Source of the DNA: Cacajao melanocephalus
Lineage: Eukaryota > Chordata > Mammalia > Primates > Pitheciidae
Assembly (NCBI GenBank): GCA_963573385.1
Contig: CAUYLG010009163.1
Location: 1-64,000, forward strand
Direction of reading: 5' to 3'
DNA: 64,000 nucleotides
The notes under the pieces: generated by a model
Seen by the model: only the letters and a program-made list of their open reading frames with translations
Databases searched by the model: none
What the model was told of the DNA's origin: nothing
Shown here: positions 23,393 through 36,062 of the stretch, piece by piece
Layout: each line of letters starts with the position of its first letter
How positions within the stretch are numbered: the first letter of the stretch is position 1
Position numbers and translations under genes: made by a program

Positions 23393-25950
23393 CTCTTTGC
23401 AGTTGCTTGCCCTCTATTTGGAAGCTCGTGGTGGTTATACTACAAATTCCTCTTTTCTGGCATCTGAGTTCCCTGAGATAGAGAACAGGGAGTCTGGATA
23501 GGGTACAATCTTCCCAAGGTAGGAAGGCACATCCCACCATGAGTATATATTCAAGCTCCTTAAGTTTCATATTCATTTGCAGCAATGAATGAGAAAAGAA
23601 CGGAAAGCAACCAAAGACTGCACATTTCAAACATGGGTGATGATCATTCCTCCTAGGGTAACAGGCTCCCCTTGGAGAAAGAAATTACAAATTACTAATA
23701 GTTCCTACACAGAAAATTGCAAATTCCGAGCAAAATAAATATGTTCTTCTGTTTCTAGGGTTTTAAATTGGCTATGAGGTAGGAGAGTGCAGTATTAATA
23801 GGCAGCCATGAAATAGAACAGTGATGTTAAATTACATAATCAATTTAATGTTCTGGGTCAGTTGACAAAGAAATATGTTCTCTCACTGCCACTAATTTAG
23901 AGCTTTCAATATCCCATTCACAAGTCTTTTTTTTTAAACTTTTGGGAAAGATTTCCTATATCAGATTCTTCCATAAAAATCTGTAACAGCTGTGTCAGGG
24001 ATCCCAGACTAGCTGACCTTTCTCCTTTTGCAGTCTGAGGGTGGAAATGAGAACATAATCGCCCATGATGAGCTGGCTGAGCAAAGTTGGGCCAAGCCAT
24101 CAAATGCAGCTGTTGACTTCCCACAGGATTGATCTCTCTTGCCTCACAGTTCACTTCAGGAGGAAGGTGTGCAGAATATGTGGCCACATGTCCTTTGTGA
24201 GTGTGCACATGTGCGTGAACACAAGCATGCATGTTCATATCCACATGCGTCTGGGGGGAGGGGTGACAGGGATACAGAAATTTACGCATTATTTAACTTT
24301 AGAGCTAAAGTTTTTTGTTGGAAAGCCTTCTGGCTCTTTTGCTGTAGACAGTGGTGAAAATATGTTGTTCCTTCTCAAGTAGCTGTAGCAAATAAGCTCT
24401 ATCTCAATTGTGAACTGATTGGTAACTGGTTCTCTGAAGCCCTATGTTGAAAAGGATTCTGAGAAGGAATCAGGCTTAGCCAGAAGGATTGATTATTGGT
24501 GCATCCTATTATTCCGGAATGAAATGTGGGGTTGTACCTTGCAATTTTGGGCAAGGTTATACCTATATGCTTCAAGCACATGCTATCACTTAAAGACTAG
24601 GGCTGGATAAGCAGAAGTCTTTAGGACATAGTATTCATTCTGGTGTCCATGCTCAAAATAGCTAGATATTACTAAGTACATCCGTAATTCAACTAGTTAC
24701 TGTACACTAAATACCAGGCACTGTGCCATCCCCTGGAACTACAGTGGAAAACAGGACAGCCAAAACTGAGAGCTGAGCCACAACCAAAAGCTGAGTAAGC
24801 CAATAACCAGTAAGGCCACATCAGATCTCTGATGGATTTAATGTAGTAAAATCTACTCCTTGAATAGGCATATATAGAGAAAGATCATTGATAGATTATT
24901 AAATACATCTTTATGAATGTCTGCATATGTTTTTTAATATATACAAATGAATGAATTAAAATATTTGCAATGGAATCAAAAATGGGCATGGCTGTGATAT
25001 CCTCAGATACCCTGTCCAGTTTGGGCTCAGATCCAATAATGTGAACTAAAAAGATCTTAACCATTGCAATTCATCATTCTGAAAGGTTTAGAGGAAGAAA
25101 AATCCATTTGCTGCTTTGATCATATTTTCAATTCCAAAAGTTTCCCAAGTGAAACAAGGAATGGTTGGTTCAACAAGGAGAATGGTATAATGATATTGCA
25201 GTTAGCAGTTAGGTTTAGGAGAAAAAGAATCAAAAGTTTTTGTAAGGGTAAGGACTTTTGGGGGAGGAATTCACTCCTACATTACGCTTGCTTGTTCCAT
25301 ACCTAATTCTTCACAGTCCTGTTGGCAGAGCGTCGAGGGAGTGGCCCCATGGTCTTCTCAGACATTCTAATGGTGCAGGCAATATTGATTACTTACACAT
25401 AAAGGTTTTCTATTTGAAAGATAGGGAAAATGTGAAAAGCAAACCACTTCCTTCTGCTCTTCACCATCAGTTGGTATATACATAGAGAGCAGTCATTAGT
25501 TGGCTAAATCTGACAGATTTAATAATTTAATTCTGCCACAAAAACAATTACTTAACTTTTTCTGATTTGGTTTTTCTTTTAGTTGTCTCCTGCTTTACGT
25601 TATCTATGCTTCTGCTCTTCTCTGCTAATGCATATTTAAAATACTTTTATTTTGGAGGCTTAAGAGGCTTAAGTGCATAACAGTGGTCCTCCAGTCACAT
25701 GCTTTGTGGTTGTAGAAATAGCTGCTGTGTGTTGACTATCTCCATACATCAGGCACTGTGGTAGGCAGGTTAGAAGAAAAGTTGTTTGTAATTTCATCAG
25801 AAACTATTGGCATAATTTAATTCATAGTGTTCTCGGGGAGGAAAATTTTATTCCCAATAAAAGGCTTAAGCAGTGTTCTCAGGTACTTTAAGGGTAATCA
25901 GTTGCCCACCCAGTTGACTGTTAGCTGCCCATCAGTTAAAACACTAGTGA
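23393..25950. other. Mostly single-copy interval
   Basis: A short L2/MIR-type antisense phrase (aataccaggcactgtgccat) occurs at about 24710-24780 and another (catcaggcactgtggtaggc) at about 25748. A run of alternating purine-pyrimidine lies at 24200-24250. I see no gene. Confidence 0.4.
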
Positions 25951-28900
25951 TTTTTTTTTAAAGATGTTATTTTCAGAACAGCTGTAGGTTCACAGCAAAA
26001 TTGTGGGAAAGAGATAGAGATTTCCCACAGCCTCCCCCATTATCAATATCTCTGACCAGAGTGGTAGATTTGTCATAAATGATGAAGCGACATTGACACA
26101 TCATTATTACCCAAAGTCCATAGTTTACATCAGTGTCCACTCCTGATGTTGTACATTCTGTGGGTTGGACAAATGCATAATGACATGTATTTACCTTTGT
26201 AGTATCATACAGCATTGTTTCACTGCCCTAAAAATCTTCTATGCCTGCCAAGCCATCTTTCCCTCTCCCCTAGCTCAACCATTACTTTTTTATGATCTTG
26301 ATAGTTTTGCCTTTTCCAGAATTTCATATAGTTGGAATCATACAGTATGTAGCCTTTTTAGATTGGCTTAACTTAGTAATATGCATTTATAGGTTCTCTG
26401 TGTCTTTTCATGGTTTGATAGCCCATTTCTCTTTAGCACTAAATAATACTCTATTGTCTGGATGTACCATAGTCTATTTATGTGGTCACCTACTGGAGGA
26501 CATCTTAGCTGCTTCCACATTTTGGCGATTATGATTAAAGCTGCTATAAATATCTGTGTACAGGTCTTTGTGTAAATATGTTTTCAACTCCTTGGAGTAA
26601 ATACCAGGAAATATGATTACTTGATCATATGGTAAGAGTATATTTCGTTTTGTAGGAAACCACTAAACTGTCCTCTGAAGTGGCAGTATCATTCTGGATA
26701 CCTACGCAGCAATGAATGAAAGTTCCTGTTGCTCCACATGCTCACCATCATTTGATGTTGTCCATGTTATGCATTTTGATCATTCTAATAGATGTGTAGC
26801 AGCATCTCATTGTGTTTAATTTGCACTGGGGAAATGTGATGAAAAGCATCTTTTCATATACTTAGTTGCCATCTTTATATCATCTTTGGTGAACTGTATG
26901 CCAAGGTCTTTGGCTAATTTTTATTATCAGTTTTGTTTTGTCCTGTCTTACTGTTGATTTTTGAAGGTTCTTTGTACATTTTGGTTAATGGTCTTCTATA
27001 GAATAAGTTTTTTGAAAATATTTTTCCCTAGTCTGTGTCTTTAAAAAGAAATTCTCTTGACAATGTCTTTCACAGAGTGGAAAATTTTAATTTTAATGAA
27101 GTCCAGTTTATCAATTCTTTCTTTCACAGTCAGTGCCTTTGGAGTCATATTTATAAAGTCATTGCCAAACCTAAGGTCATCTAGATTTTCTCCCAAGTTT
27201 TCTTCTTGGAATTTTAGAGTTTTTTATCTTTTACATTTGGGTCTCTGATTCATTTTTAGTTGATTATTGTGAGGCGTGTAAGATCTGTATCTAGATGGAA
27301 TTTTTTTGATGTTGTCTTTTTATTTGAATGTAAATGCCCAGTTGTTCCAGCACCATTTGGTGAAGAGACTATCTTTTTGTCATTGTATTACCTTTATTCC
27401 TTTGCCAAAGATAAGTTGACTACATTCATATGGGTCTATTTCTGGGCTCCCTATTCTGTTCCTTCAATCTATCTGTCTATTCTTATACCAATACCACACG
27501 GTCTTGATTATTGTAGCTTTATAGTAAGCTTTGAAATCTAGTTGTGTTAGTTTTCCAACTTTCTTCTTCTACTTTAGTATTGTGTGGGCTATTACTGAAC
27601 TTTTGCTTCTTCAAATAAACTTTGAAATCAATTTGTCAATATTCACAATATAACTTTCTGGGATTTTAATTGGGATTGCATTGAATCTACAGATCAAGTT
27701 GGGAATAACTGACATCTTAAAAATATTGAGTCTCCTTATCCATGAACATGGGATATATCTCCATTTAGTCTTGAATTTCTTTCATCAGAATTTTATAATT
27801 TTCCTCATATAGATCTTGTACCTATTTTATTAGACTTATATGAGAGGATTTCAAAGTTTTGGTTGCTAATGTAAATAGCATAGTGACTTAAATTTCAAAT
27901 TCCTTTTGTTCATTGCTAGTATGTTGGAAAGCAGTTAACTTTTGTATATTAACGTTGAATATTCTGCAATATTGTTATAATTGCTTATTAGTTCCAGAAG
28001 TTTTTTGTTAATTTTTTTTACATTTTCTACATATACAGTTATGTCATCTGTAAATAAATACAGTCTTAATTTTGTTCTTCCCAATTGGTATCCCTTTTAT
28101 TTCATTTCTTATTGTATTAGCTTAGATTAGAAGTACTATGTTGAAAAGCAGTAAGAGGAGGCATAATTGACTTCTCCCTGACCTTATTGGGAAAGTTTGA
28201 AGTTTTTCACCATTTAGTATGATGTTAGCTGTAGGCTTTTTGTAGACATTCTTCATCAAGTTGAAAAAGTTGCCCTTTATTCCTATTTACCGAGAGTTTT
28301 TGCTATGAAGCGGTGTTTGATTTTGTTAAATGCTTTGTCTACATCTCTTAATAGAATTCTATGTTATTTCCTCTTTAACCTGTTGATGTAAGTTACATTA
28401 ATTTATTTTCAAATGCTGAGCCAGCTTTGCATACTGGGATAAATCCCACCTGGCTGTGGTATATCATTCTTTCTATATACTGTTTGATTTGATTTGCTAA
28501 TATTTCATTGAGGGTGTTTGCACCTATCTCATGAGAGATATTGGCCTATAGTTTTCTTTGCTTGTGATGATATTGTCTGCCATTACAAGAATTTAATTTT
28601 AAAGGCACAGACTAGGGGAAAATATTTTCAAAAAAACTTATTCTATAAAATACCATTAACCAAAATATACAAAGAACCTTCAAAACCCACTTCTGGGCCA
28701 GGTGCTTTCTGTTTTGGAAGGTTATTGATTATTGATTGAATTTTTAAAATAGATATAGGCCTATTAAAATTGTGTATTTCTTCCTATGTACATTTTGGTG
28801 GATTGTGTCCTTAAAGAAATCAATTTCATGTAATTTCAAATATGTGGGTATAGAGTTATTAGTACTTTTATTTGTACTTTTATTATCCTTTTAATATTTA

Positions 28901-29750
28901 TGGGATCTCTAGTGAAGTCCTCTCTTTAATTTCTGATACTAGTATTTTGTGTCTTCTCTCATGTTTTCTTAGCTTGGCTACAGGCTTATCAGTATTATTA
29001 ATCTTTTCAAAGAACCAGCTTTTGCTTTCATTCATTTTCCCTATTGACTTCCTGTCTTCAATTTCATTGACTTCTGCTCTAATTTTTATTATTTCTCTTC
29101 TTCCACTTGCTTTAGATTTAATTTGCTTTTCTTTTCCTAGTTTTCTAACATGGAAGCTTAGATGACTGATTTTAGATCTTTTTTTTTTTTTTTAGTAATA
29201 TAGGCGTTCACTGCTGTAAATTTCTAAGCACTGATTTTGCTCCATTCCACACATTTTGATAAGTTTTTTAATTTCATTTAGTCCAAAATATTTTCTAATT
29301 TTTCTTGAGATTTTGTATTTTGCCCATGTATTATTTAGAAATGTGTTGTTTAATCTCTAAGCATTTTGAGATTTTCCAGCTTTCTGTTATTGATTTCTAG
29401 TGTAATTTTATTGTAGTCTGAGAGCAGATGCCATATAATTTCTAATCTTTCAAATTTGTTAAGATGTGTTCATGGCCCAAAATGTGATCTATCTTGGTGA
29501 ATATTTTGTGTGAGCTTGAGGAGAATGTGTATTTTGCTGTTATTGAACAAAGTGGTGTATAGATGTTCATTATATCCAGTTGGTTGATGTTAAGTTCAAC
29601 TATATTCTTACTGATTTTCTGCCTGCTGGATTTGTCCTTTCCTGATAAAAGGTTGCTGAAGTCTCTGTAATAGTGGATTCACCTATTTTTCTTTGCAGCT
29701 ATATCAGTTTTGCCTCACATATTTTGACATTCTTGTTGTTAAAGCCTAAT
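25951..29750 (-). mobile_element. L1 LINE (L1PB/L1MA-type), antisense, 5'-truncated
   Basis: On the minus strand this is an L1 3' part: a short A-tail (T run at 25951-25959), 3' UTR, then ORF2 read backwards. Recognisable ordered blocks include gctgctataaatatctgtgt, caactccttggagtaaatac, aatgaagtccagtttatcaa, ccagcaccatttggtgaaga, gggattgcattgaatctaca, gatgttagctgtaggctttt, and ccaggtgctttctgttttgg. L1 ORF2 encodes endonuclease and reverse transcriptase; this copy is broken by many stops and indels and by a rearranged patch at 28589-28685. The 5' part of ORF2, ORF1 and the 5' UTR are absent. Confidence 0.9.
28589..28685 (+). repeat. Inverted copy of the neighbouring L1 segment
   Basis: Within the antisense L1, this stretch of about 97 bp runs in the opposite (L1-sense) direction. 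It aligns by eye to the reverse complement of 26959-27054 with about seven substitutions and one single-base indel. It shares changes that differ from the L1 sequence I expect, such as cttattctata and accattaaccaaaat. Normal antisense L1 resumes at 28686, after loss of roughly 150 bp of expected ORF2 sequence. Confidence 0.8.
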
Positions 29751-29825
29751 GACTATTAACAAAATATTTTTGTCTGTTTACATCTCGCTTAACAGTGGTT
29801 GTGTAACTCTTCCCTTCTCATATAG

Positions 29826-30198
<373 letters not shown>

Positions 30199-30208
30199 GA
30201 AATGTGCT

Positions 30209-30443
30209 CTTAATTAATAGACTTAATACTTTAGCTAGAGAGACACATTGTCTGTTGTCTTCTTAATGTCCTATTTATTATTTTATCCTATTTTGCTTAT
30301 GGGAGAAGTAGAGCCTGGGAAGGTTGCTCAGAAAAACATAGCTAATAAGTAGATGAACTTGGTTGAATTCAAAACTATATTTATGTGATTCTAAAGTATT
30401 TTCCAAAACGTAGCTTTGCATCTCTTGGTGGGTTGATGGGTTG
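30209..30443. other. Spacer between Alu and THE1
   Basis: A short AT-rich interval with no gene seen. A weak MIR-like phrase (gggagaagtagagcctggga) lies near 30300. Confidence 0.35.
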
Positions 30444-30771
30444 TGTATTAGTCTAGTCTCACACTGATGATAAAGACATACCTGAGACGAGGCAATTTAC
30501 AAATGAAAGAGGTTGAATTTACAGTTCCACGTGCCTTTGGAGGCCTCATGATCATGGTGGAAGGTGAAAGCCACGTCTCACATGGCAGCAGATGAGAGAA
30601 AGGGAAATTCTCTTTTTTAAAACCATCAAATCTCATGAGACTTATCCACTATCATGAAAACAGCACAGGAAAGACCTGCCCCCATGATTCAGTTACCTCC
30701 TATTGGCTCCCTCCCACAACACATGAGAACTCAAGATGAGATTTGGGTAGAGACACAGCCAAAGCATATCA
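30444..30771 (-). repeat. THE1 3' LTR
   Basis: This LTR lies at the 3' end of the antisense provirus. It is 328 bp, starts tgtattagtctagtctcac and ends agccaaagcatatca. It retains the cctcatgatcatgg and ctcatgagacttatccacta blocks of MaLR LTRs. Confidence 0.9.
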
Positions 30772-31861
30772 TTCTGCCATTGGCCCTTCCCAAATCTCAT
30801 GTCTTCATATTTCAAAACCAACCATGCCTTCCCAACAGTACCCCAAAATCTTAACTCATTTCAGCATTAACTCAAAAGTTCACAGTCCAAAGTCTCAAAT
30901 GAGACAAGGCAAGTCCCTTCCACCTATGAGCCTGTAAAATCAAAAGCAAGTTAGTTATTTCCTAGATGCAATGGGGGTACAGGCACTGGGTAAATACAGC
31001 CCTTTCAAATGGGAGAAATTGGCCAAAACAAAAGGGATACAGGCCCCATGCAATTCTGAAGTCCAGCGGGGCAGTCAAATCTTAAAGCTCCAAAATGAGC
31101 TGCTTTGACTCCATGTCACACAACCAGGTAACACTGATGCAAGAGCTGGGTATTTATGGTCTTGTGCAGCCCCATCCCTGTGGTTTTGCAGGTTACAGCC
31201 TCCCTTCCAGCTGCTTTTACAGGCTGGCCTTGAGTGTCTGTAGCTTTTCCAGGCACACGGTGCAAGCTGTCAGTGGATTTACCATTCTGGTGTCTGGAGA
31301 ACAGTAGCCCTCTTCTCACAGCTCCACCAGGTGGTGCCCCATAGGGACTCTGTGTGAGGGTTCCAATCCCACAATTCCATTCCACAGTGCTGTAACAGAG
31401 GTTCTCCATGAGGACCCTGCTGCTGTAGCAAACTTCTGCTTGGGCTTTGAGGTATTTCCCTACATCCTCTGACTTCTAGGCAGAGGTTTTCAAACTTCAA
31501 TTCTTGACTGCTGTGTACTTACAGTCTCAATGCCACATGGAAGATGCCATAGCTTGGGGCTTCCACCCTCTAAAGCAAAAGCCTGAGCTCTACATTGGCC
31601 CCTTTCAGCCATGGCCGAAGTGGCTGGGATGCAGGGCACCAAGTTCCTAGGCTGTGCACAGCATGGGGACCCTGGGCCAGGCCCACGAAACCATTTTTTT
31701 CTCCTAGGCCTCTGTGCCCATGATGGGAGGGGCTACCACGAAGACTTTTGAGATGCCTTGGAGACATTTTCCCCATTGTCTTGTGGATTCACTTTCAGCT
31801 CCTTATTACTTATGCAAATTTCTGCAGCCAGCTTGAATTTCTTCTCAGAAAATGGGATTTT

Positions 31862-32254
31862 CTATTCTAATGCATTGTCAGGCTGAAAAGTTTCCAAATG
31901 TTTATGCTCAGCTTCCCTTATAAAACTGAATGCCTTTAACAGCACCCAAGTCACATGGTGAATGCTTTGCTGCTTAGAAATTTCTTTGGCCAGATATTCT
32001 AAATCATCTCTCTCAAGTTCAGAGTTCCACAAATCTCTAGAGCAGAGACAAAACGCCACCAGTCTCTTTGCTAGAACATAACAAAAGTCACCTTTGCTCC
32101 AGTTCCCAACAAGTTCTTCATCTGCATCTGAGACCACCTCAGCCTGGACCTTATTGTTCATATCACTATCAGCATTTTTATCAAAGTCATTCAACAAGTC
32201 TCTAGGAAGCTTTAAACTTTCCCACATTTTCATGTCTTCTTCTGAGCCCTCCAA
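31862..32254 (-). pseudogene. THE1 internal open-frame remnant (gag-like)
   Basis: The longest uninterrupted frame inside the THE1 internal region is 130 codons and starts with ATG near the 5' LTR on the minus strand. Its position matches the gag-like open frame reported for THE1/MaLR elements. The rest of the internal region on this strand has stops, so only an N-terminal fragment could be read. It is acidic, without a recognisable zinc knuckle, and is a fossil rather than a gene. Confidence 0.5.
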
Positions 32255-32347
32255 ACTGTTCCACCCTCTGCCTGTTACCTAGTTCCAAAGTCACTTACAC
32301 ATTTTGGTTATCTTTTCAGCAGTGCTCCACTCCCAGTGCCAATTTAC

Positions 32348-32685
32348 TGTATTAGTCTCAAGCTGCTGATAAAGACATACCTGAGATTGGGCAATTGACA
32401 AAAGAAAGAGGTTTATTGGACTTAAAGTTCCACATGGCTGGGGAGGCCTCACAATCATGGCAGAAGGTGAATGGCATGTCTCACATGGCAGCAGAAAAAG
32501 AGAAGAGAGCTTGTGCAGGGAAACTCCCCTTTTTAAAACCATCAGATCTTGTGAAACTTACTCAATCATGAGAACAGCACAGGAAAGACAACCCCCTGTT
32601 ATTCATTTATCTTTCACTGAGTCCCTCCCACAACACATGAGAATTCAAGATGAGATTTTGGTGGGGACGTAGCCAAACCATATCA
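32348..32685 (-). repeat. THE1 5' LTR
   Basis: 338 bp, from tgtattagtctcaagctgct to agccaaaccatatca. It carries the proviral promoter region on the minus strand, where THE1 LTR transcription would start. It differs from its partner by many substitutions and small indels, consistent with an old insertion. Confidence 0.9.
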
Positions 32686-32690
32686 GGTTG

Positions 32691-33214
32691 TTTATTCTAA
32701 TTTCCTTGGGCATCTTGTGCTTTTCCTATGTGCGAAGGCCTGCTTCAGGTTCTATAGTCAGTAGACCTAAATGGTACCATCCATTTCACATGGGAACATG
32801 CGTCAGTGTTTGTTACATCTGTGTTCTGGAGGGACACACACCGGTGCTTACCCTAAAGCATAGTGTTGGAGTCTCTTCCTCTCCTTGTATAAGGAACACT
32901 TAAGCTATTGAGTAAAGTACGCTATCTAGATTATGTCCTTGAACTCTATTATAGAAGATAATAATGTCTACCATATCACAAAGTAGATATTATTTCCCCT
33001 TTTATACAGTGTAGGAAATTGAATTTTAGAGAATTAGATTAATGTGCCCATGCATACAAACCTGCTAAAAGCTAAGCAATATGCTTTTCTTCAGTGTAGG
33101 AATGAAGAAAAGAAATTCTAGTGTTTTCCCCTTTGTTCCCATTTAATAGCACCTTTACCATTCTGCCTTCTGAAGTTACTACAGTGATGCCGGTTATTCA
33201 ACAGGGGAAAGCCT
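32691..33214. other. Spacer, no gene seen
   Basis: AT-rich single-copy sequence. A degraded MIR-like phrase occurs around 32960-33060. Confidence 0.35.
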
Positions 33215-33570
33215 TTGTTTTTGTTTTGTATTGTTTTAATGATTTTGGATTCATTCAGGTTTGTTGCCTGCGTATATTATGCAATCTTGGTGTTTGAGCG
33301 TCTACTGAACCCATCAGCCAAATAGTAAACATAGTGTCCAATAAGCAGTTTTTTAATCCCTTCTCCTCTCCTACCCCACTCCCTTCTAGAGTCCCCAGTA
33401 TCTATGGTTTCCATCCTTATGTCCATGTGGTCCCAGATTAATTCGTGTTTATAATTTGCCAAGAGATAATGTGGCTGTTCTTTGAAACACATCTCTTTCA
33501 TTCCACCTATTTTCTGTCTCTTGGACTGTAGCATAACCATTTCTGAAACGTTCTCCCTCATTTTCCAGGA
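33215..33570 (-). repeat. L1 3' UTR fragment, antisense
   Basis: The segment caggtttgttgcctgcgtat, then cagccaaatagtaaacatag, aataagcagttttttaatcc, and gtccccagtatctatggttt, follows the antisense order of L1PB/L1MA 3' UTRs. It is a short 5'-truncated insertion with no ORF2. Confidence 0.75.
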
Positions 33571-33884
33571 GAAAGGAGCCTTATTTCAAGAGTTTCTATA
33601 CCTGTGAGGGGAAGAACAGGGATTCTTAACCAGGTGGCTGCAGAGCTCTATACAAGATCATTTTTGGGCCATCAAGTTGTCTCTCATGGCTTCTTATGAA
33701 CACGATAGTGTTTGAAGGTGGATTCCTGATGAAAAGGGGAACCATTGGCTCAAGTCTGAAAAATGGATAGGCAGCCCGATGGGAAGGCTGGCTGATCAAA
33801 TAGTTCCACCAAGCCATGTTAGCCCACAGGCTGGGGACTCTCCTAGGTATGATGCACACTCTGTGCTGTACTTCTACCTGAATT
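33571..33884. other. Spacer, no gene seen
   Basis: An unassigned stretch with a short minus-strand open frame and no domain. Confidence 0.35.
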
Positions 33885-34050
33885 TGAATGACAGCCTTGG
33901 GCAAGTTTCCAAATCTGTTTCCTCACCAATACAATGAGTATCATAATAGCACTTCCCTAATAGGATTATTAGAAGACATAAATGAGATAAAGCCTCCAAA
34001 GCCCTTAGCTCAGTGTCAAACACAAAATAAATGCTCAGCAGCAAACAGTG
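33885..34050 (+). repeat. MIR element
   Basis: The sequence agccttgggcaagtttccaa, tctgtttcctcaccaataca, ataggattattagaagacat, and aataaatgctcagcagcaaa follows the sense MIR from core to 3' end. Confidence 0.75.
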
Positions 34051-34660
34051 ATCCCATGCCCTGTGTATGTCCAGGGCTATTGTGGTTTATGCCTATTGTG
34101 GCATACTTTTTCACTGTCAGAGCATCGTGGCTTAGACAATAACTTATATGGTCATCCAACTGTCAAATGCTATTTATTATGGCTGTAAAATATCATCCAT
34201 TTTCAATTTAAGCAACCCAGAGATTGGCGAGGGGAGGAAGCTAGAACAACTGTGGTTAGCGGGATGCTGGCCAGGTCAGAGAAAGTTTCCTTGAACAGTC
34301 GTTAGGTGCTGCAAAGATGGTCAGTATATATTCTGAGTTCTAAAGTGTTCTCTCTCTTCCTTGCTTCTCAAGCGAATCTGAAAGACTCCAAACAGTAGAC
34401 ATAAGAAACAGGGACAGAGGCTAAAGGCTGAAGAGGAAAAGAGTAACACATGTCTGTCTGCTCTCTCGCCTCTTGGCCAACAAAGAAAGAAGTCTGATTA
34501 AGGCGAAAGCTAGGGGAATTCCCTCAACTTTCTGACTCCGTCTGCCCCTGTTATTTCCCTACCTTTCTTATTAAACCTCATGTCCACAGGAAATAATAGT
34601 AAATTTTATAATGTTGGTTCTCATTTTGTTATCTAACCAGTTAACCATTGACTTTTGCCC
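34051..34660. other. Single-copy interval, no gene seen
   Basis: No repeat family or exon is recognised. Confidence 0.4.
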
Positions 34661-34953
34661 TTTTTTTTTTGAAGCAGAGTCTCACTCTGTAGCAGCCTAG
34701 ACTGTAGTGCAATAGTGCAGTCTCAGCTTACTGCAACCTCCGCCTCCCCGGTTGAAGCAATTCTCCTGCCTCACCCTCCTGAGTAGCTGGGACTACAGGC
34801 ATACGCCACCATGCCCAGCTAATTTTGTATTTTTTAGTAGAGACAAGGTTTTACCATGTTGGCCAGGATGGTCTTGATCTCTTGATATCGTGATCCGCCC
34901 ACCTTGGCCTCCCAAAGTGTTGGGATTACAGCTGTGAGTCACCACACCTGGTA
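34661..34953 (-). mobile_element. AluSc-like SINE, antisense
   Basis: A short T run leads into gaagcagagtctcactctgt and both monomers, down to gtgagtcaccacacctggta. The ggtcttgatctcttgatatc block fits AluSc. A perfect 10-bp target duplication, gacttttgcc, flanks it (34650-34659 and 34954-34963). Confidence 0.95.
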
Positions 34954-34963
34954 GACTTTTGCC

Positions 34964-35474
34964 TTTTAATTCATTGTAACCTTATTCACTCTCATTTTTA
35001 CCTGTCTGCCCAGGCCAAAACTGATCATTTTTCGTGAAGTGTAACTACTTTTGAGAATTAGACTACCTTTATCTTCAGATATTTAGAGGACCTCTTACTG
35101 AGACCCCACCAAGGGGAACTCTATCCTCTTGAGGGCTCGGCTGTACTGCTGAATAATCCATTGGACCATGACATCCTTATACTCTATTCTAGGAGCTGAC
35201 TCCAAAATGAAGCTGTGATGCTGCCCCTCTCATCATCCCTATGCCCTCAGCACTGCTGCCCCTGCCCACACTGCTCTTCCCTGCTTAGGAATGGGTTTCA
35301 AGATGTATCCTCACACTTCCTTGGCAGTAACCTAAGTCCAGCACAGGATACTTAATTGAGAAAGCTTGCAACTCTTGTCTCAGAACTGATCAAGTGGTGC
35401 CATTCTTCTCAAAAAATGAAGGGGATGCCAGGCCACCAGGGGCAGAGGCTCACAAAATCTTTTTTTTCAGCCTG
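34964..35474. other. Single-copy interval, no gene seen
   Basis: No repeat or exon is recognised. Confidence 0.35.
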
Positions 35475-35695
35475 CACAGGGGTTCAGAAATCAGACTACA
35501 TGAGCTCAAAGCCAGACTCCACTACCTGTTATTTGTGAGACATTGGGAAAGGTGTTTAAATTCTCTCCTTCACTTTCTCATGTATAAATTAATAATAATA
35601 ATCATATTTACTGATTTTTAAGGATTATAGGTGATGTATGTAAAGTACTCAGCACAGCACATCATATTCAAAATATTACTATCATCATCATGATT
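35475..35695 (+). repeat. MIR element
   Basis: Near full-length MIR: agccagactccactacctgt, gagacattgggaaaggtgtt, then a simple (AAT)n expansion at 35589-35601 in place of ggataataatag, then gtaaagtactcagcacagca. Confidence 0.7.
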
Positions 35696-35904
35696 TTTAA
35701 GTTGGAGTTAGACTTCTTTGGAGTATGCTCAACATACTTTTAATGATTTTATTGCATGTCTAATGTGTTATATGTATATATGTAATTGGGAATATGGGTA
35801 CCAAAAATATATGTATTTTTTTAGGCATTTAGGTCCTATCCTGCCCCAGATTTTGAGCAAGTGATTGAATTTTGTTTTTTTCTTTCCCTGTCTATGCTTA
35901 TTAA

Positions 35905-36062
35905 TATATTTGTATAATCCTTAGAACAACTCTGTGATACAGAAATTATCATTCTCTTTTTTTTTTTAAGTGGAGGAAGGACATTTAGAGGAGCTAAGTA
36001 ACTTGTCCAGGGTTACATAGCCAATACATGGCAAGATTTCAGCTGAGGTCATCTCTCTCCAG
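35905..36062 (-). repeat. MIR element, antisense
   Basis: The order atccttagaacaactctgtg, ttatcattctcttttttttt, agctaagtaacttgtccagg, gttacatagccaatacatgg is that of a reversed MIR. A T run (35957-35967) sits where cccattttacag normally lies. Confidence 0.7.

Larger units (their letters stand above)
30444..32685 (-). mobile_element. Full-length THE1 (ERVL-MaLR) provirus, antisense
   Basis: Two related LTRs in the same orientation bound a 1.58-kb internal region, giving the roughly 2.3-kb structure expected of a complete THE1 element. Each LTR starts tgtattagtct and ends catatca as read on the + strand. The integration duplication GGTTG is perfect (30439-30443 and 32686-32690), so this is an undisturbed insertion rather than an LTR recombinant. 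THE1 elements lack pol and depend on other retroviruses. The internal open frame is decayed. THE1 is an anthropoid primate family. Confidence 0.93.

Noticed and set aside
24165..24260. GTGTGCACATGTGCGTG-type stretch as a regulatory array
   Set aside because: It is irregular low-complexity purine-pyrimidine alternation without repeated unit structure.
32046..32282. + strand frame opposite the THE1 internal region
   Set aside because: It is the complement of the THE1 internal frame and not independent evidence of a gene.
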